This document shows positions 16,206-24,760 of a DNA stretch of 64,000 nucleotides, piece by piece. Every line of letters begins with the position of its first letter. Positions within the stretch are counted from its first letter, which is position 1. The DNA comes from Bacillota bacterium. GTDB taxonomy: Bacteria > Bacillota > Clostridia > Christensenellales > UMGS416. The stretch covers positions 81,059 to 145,058 of the forward strand of contig JAEEJN010000078.1 in NCBI GenBank assembly GCA_016281935.1, read 5' to 3'. A model generated the notes under the pieces. It ran no database searches, had not been told where the DNA came from, and saw only the letters and a list, made by a program, of their open reading frames with translations. Both the position numbers and the translations under genes were made by a program.

Positions 16206-17099
16206 TCAGACAGATACTCCGTCAAGCTGATTGTAGATGACTTCGCCTTCCGGCACCGAATGCGTCAGCCATACGTTGCCGCCGATCACCGCATTCTTCC
16301 CGATGACGGTATCTCCGCCGAGGATCGTCGCTCCCGCATAGATCACGACGCCGTCTCCGATATCCGGATGCCTCTTGATTCCCTTGACAAGGACGCCGTC
16401 TTCTCCTACGGGGAAGGATTTCGCACCCAGTGTCACACCTTGGTATAGTTTGACGTGTTTTCCGATGCGGCAGGTCTCTCCGATCACGACGCCGGTCCCA
16501 TGGTCGATGAAAAAAGACTCATCGATCGTGGCCCCGGGATGGATATCTATACCGGTGATCCTGTGTGCGTGTTCCGTCATCATACGGGGAATCAGCGGAA
16601 CACCCAGGCGGAAAAGGGCATGTGCCAGCCGATAGATGGATATCGCTTCAAACGCGGGATATGCCAGTATGATCTCCTGCTCCGAACGGGCGGCGGGATC
16701 GCCTTCATAAGCAGCGCGGATATCCGTCGACAGGATCCTCGCGATCTCCGGCAATTCTTCCATGAAAGAAGAAACGGTATGCGTCGCTGCAGACTGAAGG
16801 TCTTCTGCAGACATCGTTCCGTTCTGTTGGTAGCTGCCCTGCACGTCACAGCACATTCCGTACAGAAGAGCACCCGCCTGGGCCAGTGCTGCAGAAACAA
16901 CGGATTCAAGACTTTCCGGCCTTGAGATCTCTTCCTGATACACATGAGGATACATGGCGGTGCGGACAAGATCGATGAACCGTACGATCCGATTTTTCAG
17001 TCCATAACCTCCCAGGGGCTGGAAACCTTCCCTGATCTTGTTCATACCCAAAAGCTGGCGCATGACTTCAGCTCTCTGGGGCTCATACCAATCGTTCAT
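16206..17099 (-). CDS. cysE: Serine O-acetyltransferase
   Basis: The 297-residue enzyme transfers acetyl from acetyl-CoA to L-serine, the first step of cysteine synthesis. The C-terminal left-handed beta-helix is clear: IDIHPGATIDESFFIDHGTGVVIGETCRIGKHVKLYQGVTLGAK, then hexapeptide repeats ending VIGGNVWL. The N-terminal region is helical and longer than in E. coli CysE, like EpsC-type clostridial forms. The track start at 17285 is too long. The ATG at 17099 follows AAGGAGG. It has its own promoter and sits upstream of, but is transcriptionally separate from, the T-box unit, which has its own start. Confidence 0.9.
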   Translation of the reverse strand: MNDWYEPQRAEVMRQLLGMNKIREGFQPLGGYGLKNRIVRFIDLVRTAMYPHVYQEEISRPESLESVVSAALAQAGALLYGMCCDVQGSYQQNGTMSAEDLQSAATHTVSSFMEELPEIARILSTDIRAAYEGDPAARSEQEIILAYPAFEAISIYRLAHALFRLGVPLIPRMMTEHAHRITGIDIHPGATIDESFFIDHGTGVVIGETCRIGKHVKLYQGVTLGAKSFPVGEDGVLVKGIKRHPDIGDGVVIYAGATILGGDTVIGKNAVIGGNVWLTHSVPEGEVIYNQLDGVSV

Positions 17100-17127
17100 A
17101 GTATCCTCCTTGAGGTTCATGTGCTTT

Positions 17128-17156
17128 ATTGTAGCACAGCGATCCCCGCGGTGCAA
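17128..17156 (-). promoter_or_regulatory. Promoter of cysE
   Basis: TTGCAC and TACAAT are separated by 17 bp on the minus strand. Confidence 0.75.
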
Positions 17157-17208
17157 CAAAGACAGACATCCCTTACATATCCGGCGTCCGCATTCCAGAC
17201 CCGATAGG

Positions 17209-17233
17209 CAAAAAGGCCTCCGAAGAGACCTTT
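17209..17233 (-). terminator. Terminator of the 3D protein-rsmA operon
   Basis: AGGTCTC-TTCG-GAGGCCT forms a stem with a stable UUCG tetraloop followed by five T. Confidence 0.85.
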
Positions 17234-17242
17234 CCCGGTCCG

Positions 17243-18031
17243 TTATTCCAGATGTTCGGAAAGGAAGTCCGCAAATGCCAGCCATTCCCCGGGCGAAAGC
17301 TCTTCCGGCCGCGCCTTTGCAGACTGACCTATGGCTTCCAGTGCTTCCGATGCACGCTCTTTTGTGATCCCTGCAGCGCCCAGTATCCCCGGCATCTGTT
17401 TGCGCCGCTGCGTGAACGCACAGCGGGTCAGCCTTCGCACTCTGGCCAGCCGTTCATTTTCCGGCCTGATCTTCTTTTTCTCCAGCATGAGTACCGCTGA
17501 ATCCACATGCGGCTGAGGCATGAACGCCGCTGGAGGCACTTCGATCGGGATGTCAGCTGTCCAACCAAGCGCGATCTCAATGGCCAGAGGCCCATAGTCT
17601 TTTGTACGGAAAGGCGCTGTCAGCCGTTCGGCCGCTTCCTTCTGCATGAGAAGCGTCACCCGTTCAGGGACTGTGTATTCCCAAAGGATCTTCTTCACGA
17701 TGTCCGTCGTGATGTAATAAGGTACGTTTCCCGCTACAGAGAAGCTGTTGCCGAGCTTTTCAACGGTCTTTTCCTCGCGGACCTTCAGAAAATCTCCCCA
17801 GAGTATCTCAACGTTGGGCAGGCGCCCCGCGCCGATCTCAAGAGCTTCCTTCAGGCCTGTATCGATCTCCACGCTCAGGACTTTTTCCGAACGCCGGGCA
17901 AGGCAGCGGGTCAGGGCGCCTTTGCCCGCTCCGATCTCGAGCACACAGCCCCCGTCGGGGACCGCAGTCTCTGCTATGGCTTCCAGATATCGGTCATCTG
18001 TTAAAAAATGCTGTCCCAGTGGTCGGGCCAT
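17243..18031 (-). CDS. rsmA: 16S rRNA (adenine1518/1519-N6)-dimethyltransferase
   Basis: The 262-residue protein is KsgA/RsmA, which dimethylates two adjacent adenines in helix 45 of 16S rRNA using S-adenosylmethionine. GQHFLTDDRYLEAI, the SAM motif LEIGAGKGALT and the catalytic AGNVPYYI are present, as is the C-terminal LTRCAFTQRRKQMPGIL. I chose the ATG at 18031, behind GGAGGG, rather than the upstream ATG at 18049, which has no ribosome site. It starts 33 nt after the 3D-domain gene, as in the yabE-rnmV-ksgA order of Bacillus, but rnmV is absent here. Confidence 0.93.
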   Translation of the reverse strand: MARPLGQHFLTDDRYLEAIAETAVPDGGCVLEIGAGKGALTRCLARRSEKVLSVEIDTGLKEALEIGAGRLPNVEILWGDFLKVREEKTVEKLGNSFSVAGNVPYYITTDIVKKILWEYTVPERVTLLMQKEAAERLTAPFRTKDYGPLAIEIALGWTADIPIEVPPAAFMPQPHVDSAVLMLEKKKIRPENERLARVRRLTRCAFTQRRKQMPGILGAAGITKERASEALEAIGQSAKARPEELSPGEWLAFADFLSEHLE

Positions 18032-18064
18032 GGATTCCCTCCGGATCATGATATTCGTTGTCGG

Positions 18065-19450
18065 TTACGGAGACTTCACGTCATAAGCTACGATATAGAC
18101 CTTGACTTCTCTCCGCCGGCCCCAGTTGATGCATTCCTTCGTCGTATTCATGAACACGTCCAGCATCATGGGTTTCGTATAGCGGAATCCGCCCGTATCT
18201 TCTGAAATTGCATACCCGTAACCGGTGATATAGAGCAGCGTATGATATGGAATCGTCTGAGGCGCAACGGCGACCGTACCGGGATTCTCTCTGGTCCTGC
18301 TCCATCTCGGCCATGTCCCTGTAGCGGTTTTTCTTCCTGTATGCGTATAGGCCGTCACTTCCATGGACATGGTATCCAGGTATTCGGAAGGCGCCCCCGG
18401 CACCTTCAGATCCGACGGATCAATCTTGACATGGGTATCCGGAGCCTTGGTCTTGGTCGGCTGCTGGCCTCCCGGGGCAGGTGTCACCGATGCAGGTTTT
18501 TTGGTATTGGAAGGCTTCGCCGTTGCTTTGGCCGTCGGTTTCGGTGTCGGTCTGGGCGTTGGAGTGGGTTTCGGCCTCGTTCCCCTGAGGACGATCTTGT
18601 CCACCGGTTCCTGCACGACTTCTTCCTTGATCGATACACGGCTGACTTCTTCACCGTCACGGTATGTCACAAGGAGCGTACGCTCAATCACCCCGTTCAC
18701 GCCTTTCTGATACACGACAGACTGGCCGACATAATAATCCGATGAGTCCCGGGTCTCTGTCTTATAATCCATCCGGAGCCGCACGACCTGTTCCTTCTGG
18801 GTCACATGGACGAACTCCACTGTCGAGGAAGCATAAAGCTCCGTATCCGGAGCGGGTTCCACACTGTCGATATCCGATACGGTCAAACCGGCCTTCTCCA
18901 AAGCCTGAGCTACGGTCATGCCCGGCGCTCCGACTGCTTTGTGGATTCCGTCGTCTGCGTTGATCGTTACGGTTATGCTCCGGGTGATGGAAATGACCGC
19001 ATGATCTTCGGGCAGTACAGAATCGAGATCCGGCGTTACGATGTCCGAGGACGCAAGGTCGATCTCGGCAGCAGCCAGGACTTCGGATACTGTGAGATCT
19101 TCTGCCATGATCTCAAGTTCCCGCCCCCGGTCCAGGATACGGACGGGGTAGCTTTTGGCACCGCTGCTGCGCAGAAAATACGCAAGACCTGCCGCTGCAA
19201 GAAGAACGACCGCCACGGAGACCACAGCACCGATCCTTTTGCGCATACGCATGCTTTTTTGGGAATAGCGAAGCACACGGCCGCGGCCTTCCGCCTTCCG
19301 TGTGCTCTCTGCCCGGTTCTCCGGAATCTCGGCCCCGGATTCGTGCAGACCGTCTGTCTGTTCGCCTTCAGCCTGTTCTCCGGCCGGACGCAAGACTTGC
19401 TCCCGATGCGGCTGCGCGGAAACTCTTTTCCGCGGATCCTGTCTTCGCAA
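18065..19450 (-). CDS. YabE-like cell-wall protein with DUF348, G5 and 3D domains (TTG start)
   Basis: The 461-residue protein begins with a basic cytoplasmic segment (about 1-70) and one membrane helix (about 72-92). Two DUF348 repeats (about 98-200) and a G5 domain (about 215-290) follow. Then comes a Pro/Thr/Lys-rich linker (PKPTPTPRPTPKPT) and a C-terminal 3D domain (about 370-455) with DTGGFRYTKPMMLDVF. Such proteins are surface-anchored and thought to cleave peptidoglycan glycan strands. The Asp residues of the 3D domain are present. The start is TTG at 19450 with GGAGG 5 nt upstream. It is the first gene of the operon with rsmA. Confidence 0.87.
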   Translation of the reverse strand: MRRQDPRKRVSAQPHREQVLRPAGEQAEGEQTDGLHESGAEIPENRAESTRKAEGRGRVLRYSQKSMRMRKRIGAVVSVAVVLLAAAGLAYFLRSSGAKSYPVRILDRGRELEIMAEDLTVSEVLAAAEIDLASSDIVTPDLDSVLPEDHAVISITRSITVTINADDGIHKAVGAPGMTVAQALEKAGLTVSDIDSVEPAPDTELYASSTVEFVHVTQKEQVVRLRMDYKTETRDSSDYYVGQSVVYQKGVNGVIERTLLVTYRDGEEVSRVSIKEEVVQEPVDKIVLRGTRPKPTPTPRPTPKPTAKATAKPSNTKKPASVTPAPGGQQPTKTKAPDTHVKIDPSDLKVPGAPSEYLDTMSMEVTAYTHTGRKTATGTWPRWSRTRENPGTVAVAPQTIPYHTLLYITGYGYAISEDTGGFRYTKPMMLDVFMNTTKECINWGRRREVKVYIVAYDVKSP

Positions 19451-19493
19451 TGCTTCCTCCGTTGGTCTCTGTACTGCGGATCAAATCGGTATC

Positions 19494-19522
19494 ATCGTAG
19501 TACAAAACGTCATGAATGTCAA
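19494..19522 (-). promoter_or_regulatory. Promoter of the 3D protein-rsmA operon
   Basis: TTGACA and TACGAT are separated by 17 bp on the minus strand. Confidence 0.75.
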
Positions 19523-19585
19523 ATAATGGCACTTTATGGCCTTTTTTTCAGCATAAAACTGCTGTTTTGAGCAAATTTCTCTGAT

Positions 19586-19614
19586 TTGCAGAGCGTCGGA
19601 CTAAAGTGTATAAT
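19586..19614 (+). promoter_or_regulatory. Promoter of the penicillin-binding protein gene
   Basis: TTGCAG and TATAAT are separated by 17 bp, 30 nt upstream of the start. Confidence 0.75.
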
Positions 19615-19644
19615 ACTGTTATACTATCCATTCAAGGAAACATG

Positions 19645-21825
19645 ATGAAAAAAGCCGTCCGCTGGATCGCAATGCTGCTGATCCTCGCCGTACTGCTCCC
19701 CTTCGGAGCCTGTGCCAAACCCGCCGCGTCCATAGATCCCGCCGGCGTTTTTTTGGGATACATCGAAAGAGCCGAATATGCCCGTATTTACTCTCTGCTG
19801 GATCCCCTGTCGAAAGCGTCTGTGAGCCTGGCCGAAGTATCAGACCGCTATAACAGCGTGTATGACGCAATCGGAGTCACTTCGATCGATGGTGAGATAC
19901 TGCAGAGAGAGGAAATCTCTCCGACAAGGCAGAGGGTCTATATGGGCCTGAACATCAGCTCTTCCAAAATGGCAGATCTTCTGCAGGTCGGCATTACGCT
20001 GGACATGATCTACGTGGATAATCAGTGGTATCTGGAATGGACTCCGTCCATGATCCTGTCCGGTCTGGAAGAAGGCGGACGTGTCTCATTCATCACGCTG
20101 ACGCCCAACCGCGGAGAGATCTTCGATGCGGGCGGCAATCTGCTCGCAACGAACAGTCACGCCGTTTCCGTATATGTCCAGACAGAAGAGGTCCAGGATC
20201 TGGACACGCTGATCCGGATCGCCGCCCCTATCCTCAAACTGACCGAGTCCAGCATACGGCAGAAGGTCCTTCGCGGCATGGGGCTTCTGAAAGACGAGAC
20301 GGAGGAGGCGGATGCGGAACCCACTGCGACACCCGCTGCAGTCTCTCCGACCGACACTGCCGCGCCGGCTGAAGAACCCGAAGTCCAAAAGCGCTCCATT
20401 GTGCTGAAAGCCTTCCCTGAAGACGGACTCACGGAAGAAGAGATCACGGCCCTGACAGAAGTCCCCGGTCTCAAGATCGATACGGGATACCTTACGACCA
20501 TTCGAAGCTATCCCTACGGAAGTCTGGCGGCCCATCTGATCGGCTATACGGGATACATCACGCAGGAAGATCTGGATAAGCCAGAATATGCAGGACTTTC
20601 CACAGACACGATCCTGGGAAAATCGGGTCTGGAACGGGCATTCGACGAAAAACTGAGAGGTTCTCAGGGATATGAACTTGCACTGTACAACGCCGACGGT
20701 GAGAAAACTCAGATCCTTGCGACTCAGCCCGCACAGGACGGGGAAGACCTGTGGCTGACGATCGACCTGGGTTCCCAGGAACTTGCAGAAGCGCTCCTGT
20801 ATCAGCATCTCGGGAAAGAGATGAGCGGAACCATCGTGGTTCTGGATTATGAAACAGGCAAACTGATCGCCGCCGCATCATTCCCGACCTATGACCTGAA
20901 CCTGTTCTCCTTCGCTCTGAGCGCGGAAGATTCGGAGTATCTGTACAGCGAAAAAAGCAGATCCCCCATGTTCAACCGCATCACCCAGGGCCTGTATCCC
21001 CCCGGTTCCGTAGTCAAGCCCTTTGTCGGCGGCCAGGGACTCGATACGAATGCGATCACAGTGGATTTCGCCTTCAATCAGATCTCCATCAATGACAACG
21101 CATGGCATCCCAACGACTCAAGATGGGTCTATCCGGATATCCGGCGCGTGCAGAGGACTCCTGATCCGATGAATCTGAGAAATGCGCTTGTTTATTCAGA
21201 CAACATCTTCTTTGCATACGTCGCGCTGACGATGGGTGAAGACAATTACCGTGCGCTGATGAGCCGCATGCATTTCGGAGAAGCCCTTCCTTTTGATCTT
21301 CCGACGGCAAGCTCACGCATTTCCAACGAATCAAGATTTGGTTCCATGAAACTCCTGGCCGACTCCGGCTACGGACAGGGCGAAATGGTCATCACGCCTC
21401 TTCAGATGGCGACTATCTTTTCCTCCCTCGCGAATCAGGGCAACGCACTGCAGCCTTATCTCGTCGGCTCCCGTCGAGTGGTATCCGGACACAGCTATCT
21501 GACGGTGGAGGAAGCTGAAACGAAAACCTATATCCACAATGTGCTTTCGGAAGAAACCCTTCAGATACTGGGCCCGAACCTCAGATCAGTCATCCGCCGT
21601 GCTTCTCCTGAACTGTATGATCTTGACCTGGGCATCGCAGGCAAAACCGGTACAGCTCAGACCGGTGCCGCCAATGAACAGGAGATCGCCTGGCTCATCT
21701 GCTACAACACGACGGGTTCCAAAAAGCGCCTGGTATGCGTGACGCTGGAGACTCCGGCCAACGAAGGATCGTTCCGTTATCAGCTGGCCATCCCCTTCTT
21801 CCAGGAGATCGTCGGAGGTACATGA
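19645..21825 (+). CDS. Class B penicillin-binding protein with MecA-like N-terminal domain
   Basis: The roughly 726-residue D,D-transpeptidase cross-links peptidoglycan outside the membrane. The N-terminus MKKAVRWIAMLLILAVLLPFGAC looks like a lipoprotein signal. An NTF2-like MecA_N-type domain follows (about 25-140), then a dimerisation region with an acidic Thr/Pro insert (about 215-245). The transpeptidase domain has SxxK as PGSVVK (Ser455), SxN as SDN (about 518) and KTG as GKTGTAQTG (about 667). All catalytic motifs are intact. Two ATGs (19642, 19645) follow AAGGAA; the second has better spacing. It stands alone, with no rodA or ftsW partner nearby. Confidence 0.88.
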   Translation: MKKAVRWIAMLLILAVLLPFGACAKPAASIDPAGVFLGYIERAEYARIYSLLDPLSKASVSLAEVSDRYNSVYDAIGVTSIDGEILQREEISPTRQRVYMGLNISSSKMADLLQVGITLDMIYVDNQWYLEWTPSMILSGLEEGGRVSFITLTPNRGEIFDAGGNLLATNSHAVSVYVQTEEVQDLDTLIRIAAPILKLTESSIRQKVLRGMGLLKDETEEADAEPTATPAAVSPTDTAAPAEEPEVQKRSIVLKAFPEDGLTEEEITALTEVPGLKIDTGYLTTIRSYPYGSLAAHLIGYTGYITQEDLDKPEYAGLSTDTILGKSGLERAFDEKLRGSQGYELALYNADGEKTQILATQPAQDGEDLWLTIDLGSQELAEALLYQHLGKEMSGTIVVLDYETGKLIAAASFPTYDLNLFSFALSAEDSEYLYSEKSRSPMFNRITQGLYPPGSVVKPFVGGQGLDTNAITVDFAFNQISINDNAWHPNDSRWVYPDIRRVQRTPDPMNLRNALVYSDNIFFAYVALTMGEDNYRALMSRMHFGEALPFDLPTASSRISNESRFGSMKLLADSGYGQGEMVITPLQMATIFSSLANQGNALQPYLVGSRRVVSGHSYLTVEEAETKTYIHNVLSEETLQILGPNLRSVIRRASPELYDLDLGIAGKTGTAQTGAANEQEIAWLICYNTTGSKKRLVCVTLETPANEGSFRYQLAIPFFQEIVGGT

Positions 21826-21845
21826 GTCTCTCACAAACACATAAA

Positions 21846-21880
21846 ACAAGAGTCTGGATTCCTGTTCCAGACTCTTTTCT
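21846..21880. terminator. Bidirectional terminator
   Basis: AAGAGTCTGG/CCAGACTCTT form a 10-bp stem with T runs on both strands, between convergent genes. Confidence 0.85.
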
Positions 21881-21892
21881 ATGTGCATGTCT

Positions 21893-22201
21893 TCACTCTT
21901 CTGAGTCATCGTCCTCGAATCCACGCCAGAGCATCTCATTGATTTTTCTGTTCGCTTCTTCGCTTTCCTTTTTGGCCCTCCACTTATCGATTTCCATACG
22001 GATCGCGAGGATCTCATCCGCGACCTGTTCGATCTTTTTCGGTCTGGCCTGATTCAGATATCCGATCAGCCGATCCATTGCCCGAGGGCTTCCGAGCATC
22101 TCTGCCGCAGCCTCTCCCAAATCTCCGGGAAAACCGAGGTGTATGACAGCACGTATGAGCTGTGCCTTTTTTCTTCCCCATTCACCATTCCGTACAGGCA
22201 T
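21893..22201 (-). CDS. Small hypothetical protein
   Basis: The 102-residue protein is not recognised. It is soluble and charged. The first half contains GEWGRKKAQLIRAVIHLGFPGDLGEAAAEMLGS, and the second half is a helical, probably coiled segment rich in Glu, Arg and Lys with a very acidic end (FEDDDSEE). The GTG at 22225 used by the track is possible, but the ATG at 22201 after GGAGG is more likely. It lies 23 nt downstream of the EamA transporter gene and is probably cotranscribed with it. No function can be proposed. Confidence 0.65.
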   Translation of the reverse strand: MPVRNGEWGRKKAQLIRAVIHLGFPGDLGEAAAEMLGSPRAMDRLIGYLNQARPKKIEQVADEILAIRMEIDKWRAKKESEEANRKINEMLWRGFEDDDSEE

Positions 22202-22224
22202 TTTGATCCGGCCTCCGTTGTTCA

Positions 22225-23094
22225 CTATAAAATCTCGCTGATCAGTGCTGTCGCAATGATCACAACCGCGCCTGCCCAGCCTTCCGGAGGAAGAGCCTCG
22301 TGAAGGAAGAAGACGGAACAGAGCACAGAAACAACGGGTTCAAGATACCCGAGAATCGCGACCGTCTGGACCGGCAGAGTCTTCATGCCGCTGAAATACA
22401 GGCAATATGCAAATCCTGTATGTACGACACCCAGGATGACGATGATGAGGATCGAGCGGCTGTCCAGCACATAGTCTTCCGCATGAAACCTCAGCAGGAC
22501 ATAAGGAAGGATGGTCAGCGCGGACACGAACAGCTGGATGACGGCTTTGTCCATAGCCGGCAGGCCCGAGATTTTACGGTTGCAGATAACGACCCCGACG
22601 AAACCCAGCGCCGCAGCAAGCCCCAGAAGAACCCCGACGATATCCGCCGTCTCACCCCGCAGCACGCCGGATATCAGGACGATCCCGGCGAGTGCCGCCG
22701 CGACACAGGGAAGTTTCCGCTTGTCCATAGGTTCTTTCAGAAGAACAGGCGCAACGACGACGACGATGACCGGCGCTAGATAATTGCACAGACTCGCTAT
22801 AGCGACCGTCGTACGAATATAGGCAGCAAAAAGAAAGATCCAGTTCAGTCCCAGGAAAACCCCCGAAAAGAGGAGCCATTTCAGGTTGTTTCGAATAGCT
22901 GTCCAATCCGGTCTGTGCCGGATGATCAGGCAGTAAAACCCGAGGAACAAAGAACCAAACAGGCCTCGGCAGAGAGCCGCCGCCTCACTTGGGATGTGTA
23001 CGTAGCGGAGAAGCATGCCGACCGTTCCGTATATCACGACAGCTGTAATGTATTTTCCTCGTTCGGCATTCAGATTCACAGCTTTGTTCTCCAT
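22225..23094 (-). CDS. EamA/DMT family transporter
   Basis: The 289-residue protein has about ten membrane helices in two EamA repeats (roughly 18-135 and 150-285), the drug/metabolite transporter superfamily. RGLFGSLFLGFYCLI, FAAYIRTTVAIASLCNYLAPVIVVVVAPVLLKEP and GYLEPVVSVLCSVFFLHE are family-like segments. Members export amino acids, purines or other metabolites across the cytoplasmic membrane. The substrate is unknown. The ribosome site is weak (AAAGGA, 8 nt away). A TATTAT element about 30 nt upstream could be the -10 box, but the -35 is poor. Confidence 0.85.
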   Translation of the reverse strand: MENKAVNLNAERGKYITAVVIYGTVGMLLRYVHIPSEAAALCRGLFGSLFLGFYCLIIRHRPDWTAIRNNLKWLLFSGVFLGLNWIFLFAAYIRTTVAIASLCNYLAPVIVVVVAPVLLKEPMDKRKLPCVAAALAGIVLISGVLRGETADIVGVLLGLAAALGFVGVVICNRKISGLPAMDKAVIQLFVSALTILPYVLLRFHAEDYVLDSRSILIIVILGVVHTGFAYCLYFSGMKTLPVQTVAILGYLEPVVSVLCSVFFLHEALPPEGWAGAVVIIATALISEIL

Positions 23095-23286
23095 TCCCGC
23101 GGTCCTTTCCCGAAATATCCAGAAAATAATATCACATTCGCCCTGACTGCGCTATCTTTTTTCGACTTTTCCCGACAGATGTCGCTTTTCCCTCTCCCCG
23201 TTTCTTCTGTTTTCATGCAGGAAAAACACTTCTTTCAAAGAATTATCAATAAGATTCAAATCCAATCCGCAAAAGGAGCATACAAT

Positions 23287-24054
23287 ATGGACACACTGAA
23301 GCTGACTTTTCTCGGTCAGGCAGGTACGGCACTTACGTACCGGGACCAGACTCTTGTAACGGATCCTCATCTGAGCACCTTCCTGGAAAGAGGCGCATCC
23401 GAATCGAATCCCTGGAAGCGTCTGTATCCGGCTCCCACAACACTGTCCGCTCTCAAACCGGACGGCATCCTTATTTCGCACAACCATGCGGATCATCTGG
23501 ATCCGTGGACGCTCAAGCCTTACTATGAGGACGGCGGCAAAGCCCCTCTCGTGGTACCGGCTCCCGAAGCCCGTCTGGCAGAATCATACTGTTCTACGAT
23601 CATACAGGCCCGTGCCGAACAGCCGCTCAAGATCGGTGACTTCTCCATCCTTCCCATCCCCTGCGCTCACACACAGCTTCATACGGACGGAGAAGGCCGA
23701 TTCCGCGAACTGTCCTATGTCATCCGCTGCGGTTCGATCTGCGTGTTCTTCGGCGGCGATCTGAGTCTTTACGACGGATTGCCCGAGCGTCTGGAGCGGA
23801 TCGATCCGGATATTATGATCCTTCCCGTCAACGGCGCAGACGAGGACCGAACCTCCCGGGGAATCATCGGCAATATCGATGAAGTAACCGCGGCGCGTCT
23901 GGCTCATCGCTGCAGAGCCGTTCTTCTCCCCATGCATCACGATCTGTACGCCATCAACGGCTGCAGCCCCGAAAGAATCCGTGCGGCTGCTTCGGAAGAA
24001 GGAGCGCGTCTCATGCTCCTGACGGCGATGCAGAGCGCTGTATACGAAAAATAA
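23287..24054 (+). CDS. UlaG-like MBL-fold metallo-hydrolase
   Basis: The 255-residue protein has FLGQAG near the start and the metal site SHNHADH (His65, His67, Asp69, His70), with a later metal-ligand pattern LLPMHHD. This resembles the UlaG-like branch, which includes L-ascorbate-6-phosphate lactonase, but other ula genes are missing, so a lactonase role is only a guess. The true start is the ATG at 23287, behind AAGGAG. The track start at 22915 reads into the divergent promoter region. It is the first gene of the six-gene operon to 28539. A perfect small palindrome TTCTTTCAAAGAA lies at 23230-23242 upstream. Confidence 0.8.
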   Translation: MDTLKLTFLGQAGTALTYRDQTLVTDPHLSTFLERGASESNPWKRLYPAPTTLSALKPDGILISHNHADHLDPWTLKPYYEDGGKAPLVVPAPEARLAESYCSTIIQARAEQPLKIGDFSILPIPCAHTQLHTDGEGRFRELSYVIRCGSICVFFGGDLSLYDGLPERLERIDPDIMILPVNGADEDRTSRGIIGNIDEVTAARLAHRCRAVLLPMHHDLYAINGCSPERIRAAASEEGARLMLLTAMQSAVYEK

Positions 24055-24072
24055 TCAATCAGGAGGAACCCC

Positions 24073-24750
24073 ATGCGTTACGAAATCAAAGGCGATACCC
24101 TGCCCGTTGTCATCCTCTATCCCGAAGCGGGCGAATCCATCATCACCGAAGGCGGTGCCATGAGCTGGATGTCCCCGAACATGCAGATGCAGACTTCCGG
24201 CGGCGGCTTCGGCAAGATGCTTGGCCGTGCATTTTCCGGTGAAAGCCTGTTCCAGAACATCTATACCGCCCAGGGCGGTCCCGGAATGCTTGCATGTGCC
24301 TCCAGTTTTCCCGGTTCCATCCAGGCTTTCCAGATCACGCCCGGATCATCCATGATCTTCCAGAAATCCGCCTTCCTCTGCGCGGAAGCCGGGGTCACTC
24401 TGTCTGTCCATTTCCAGAAGCGTCTCGGTGCCGGCTTCTTCGGCGGCGAGGGATTCATCATGCAGAAAATCTCCGGACAGGGTCTGTGCTTCGCAGAGTT
24501 TGACGGCAGTGTCATGCAGTACCAGCTGCAGCCGGGACAGCAGATCATCGTGGATACCGGCAATCTCGCCGCGATGACGGAGTCCTGCAGCATGGACATC
24601 AAGACCGTTCCCGGCATCAAGAACGCCCTGTTCGGCGGAGAAGGACTGTTCAACACAGTTATCACCGGCCCCGGAACCGTATGGCTCCAGACCATGTCTG
24701 TCGCTTCACTGGCGGGCGTCATCTCAAAATATATCCCCAAGTCCAACTGA
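24073..24750 (+). CDS. AIM24/TIGR00266 family protein
   Basis: The 225-residue protein belongs to the AIM24 (DUF124) family of beta-rich proteins: GGAMSWMSPNMQMQTSGGGFGKMLGRAFSGESLFQNIYTA and GFFGGEGFIMQKISGQG are typical. The molecular function in bacteria is not established. Glycine-rich segments repeat through the protein (GGGF, FFGGEGF, LFGGEGLF). AGGAGG precedes the ATG, and the gene lies 18 nt after the hydrolase. Placement in a carbohydrate-type operon does not reveal a role. Confidence 0.85.
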   Translation: MRYEIKGDTLPVVILYPEAGESIITEGGAMSWMSPNMQMQTSGGGFGKMLGRAFSGESLFQNIYTAQGGPGMLACASSFPGSIQAFQITPGSSMIFQKSAFLCAEAGVTLSVHFQKRLGAGFFGGEGFIMQKISGQGLCFAEFDGSVMQYQLQPGQQIIVDTGNLAAMTESCSMDIKTVPGIKNALFGGEGLFNTVITGPGTVWLQTMSVASLAGVISKYIPKSN

Positions 24751-24760
24751 TGAGGAGCAT

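Noticed and set aside
18535-18600. Tandem repeat suggesting a microsatellite or CRISPR
   Set aside because: It encodes a Pro/Thr/Lys linker of the 3D protein; there are no regular spacers.
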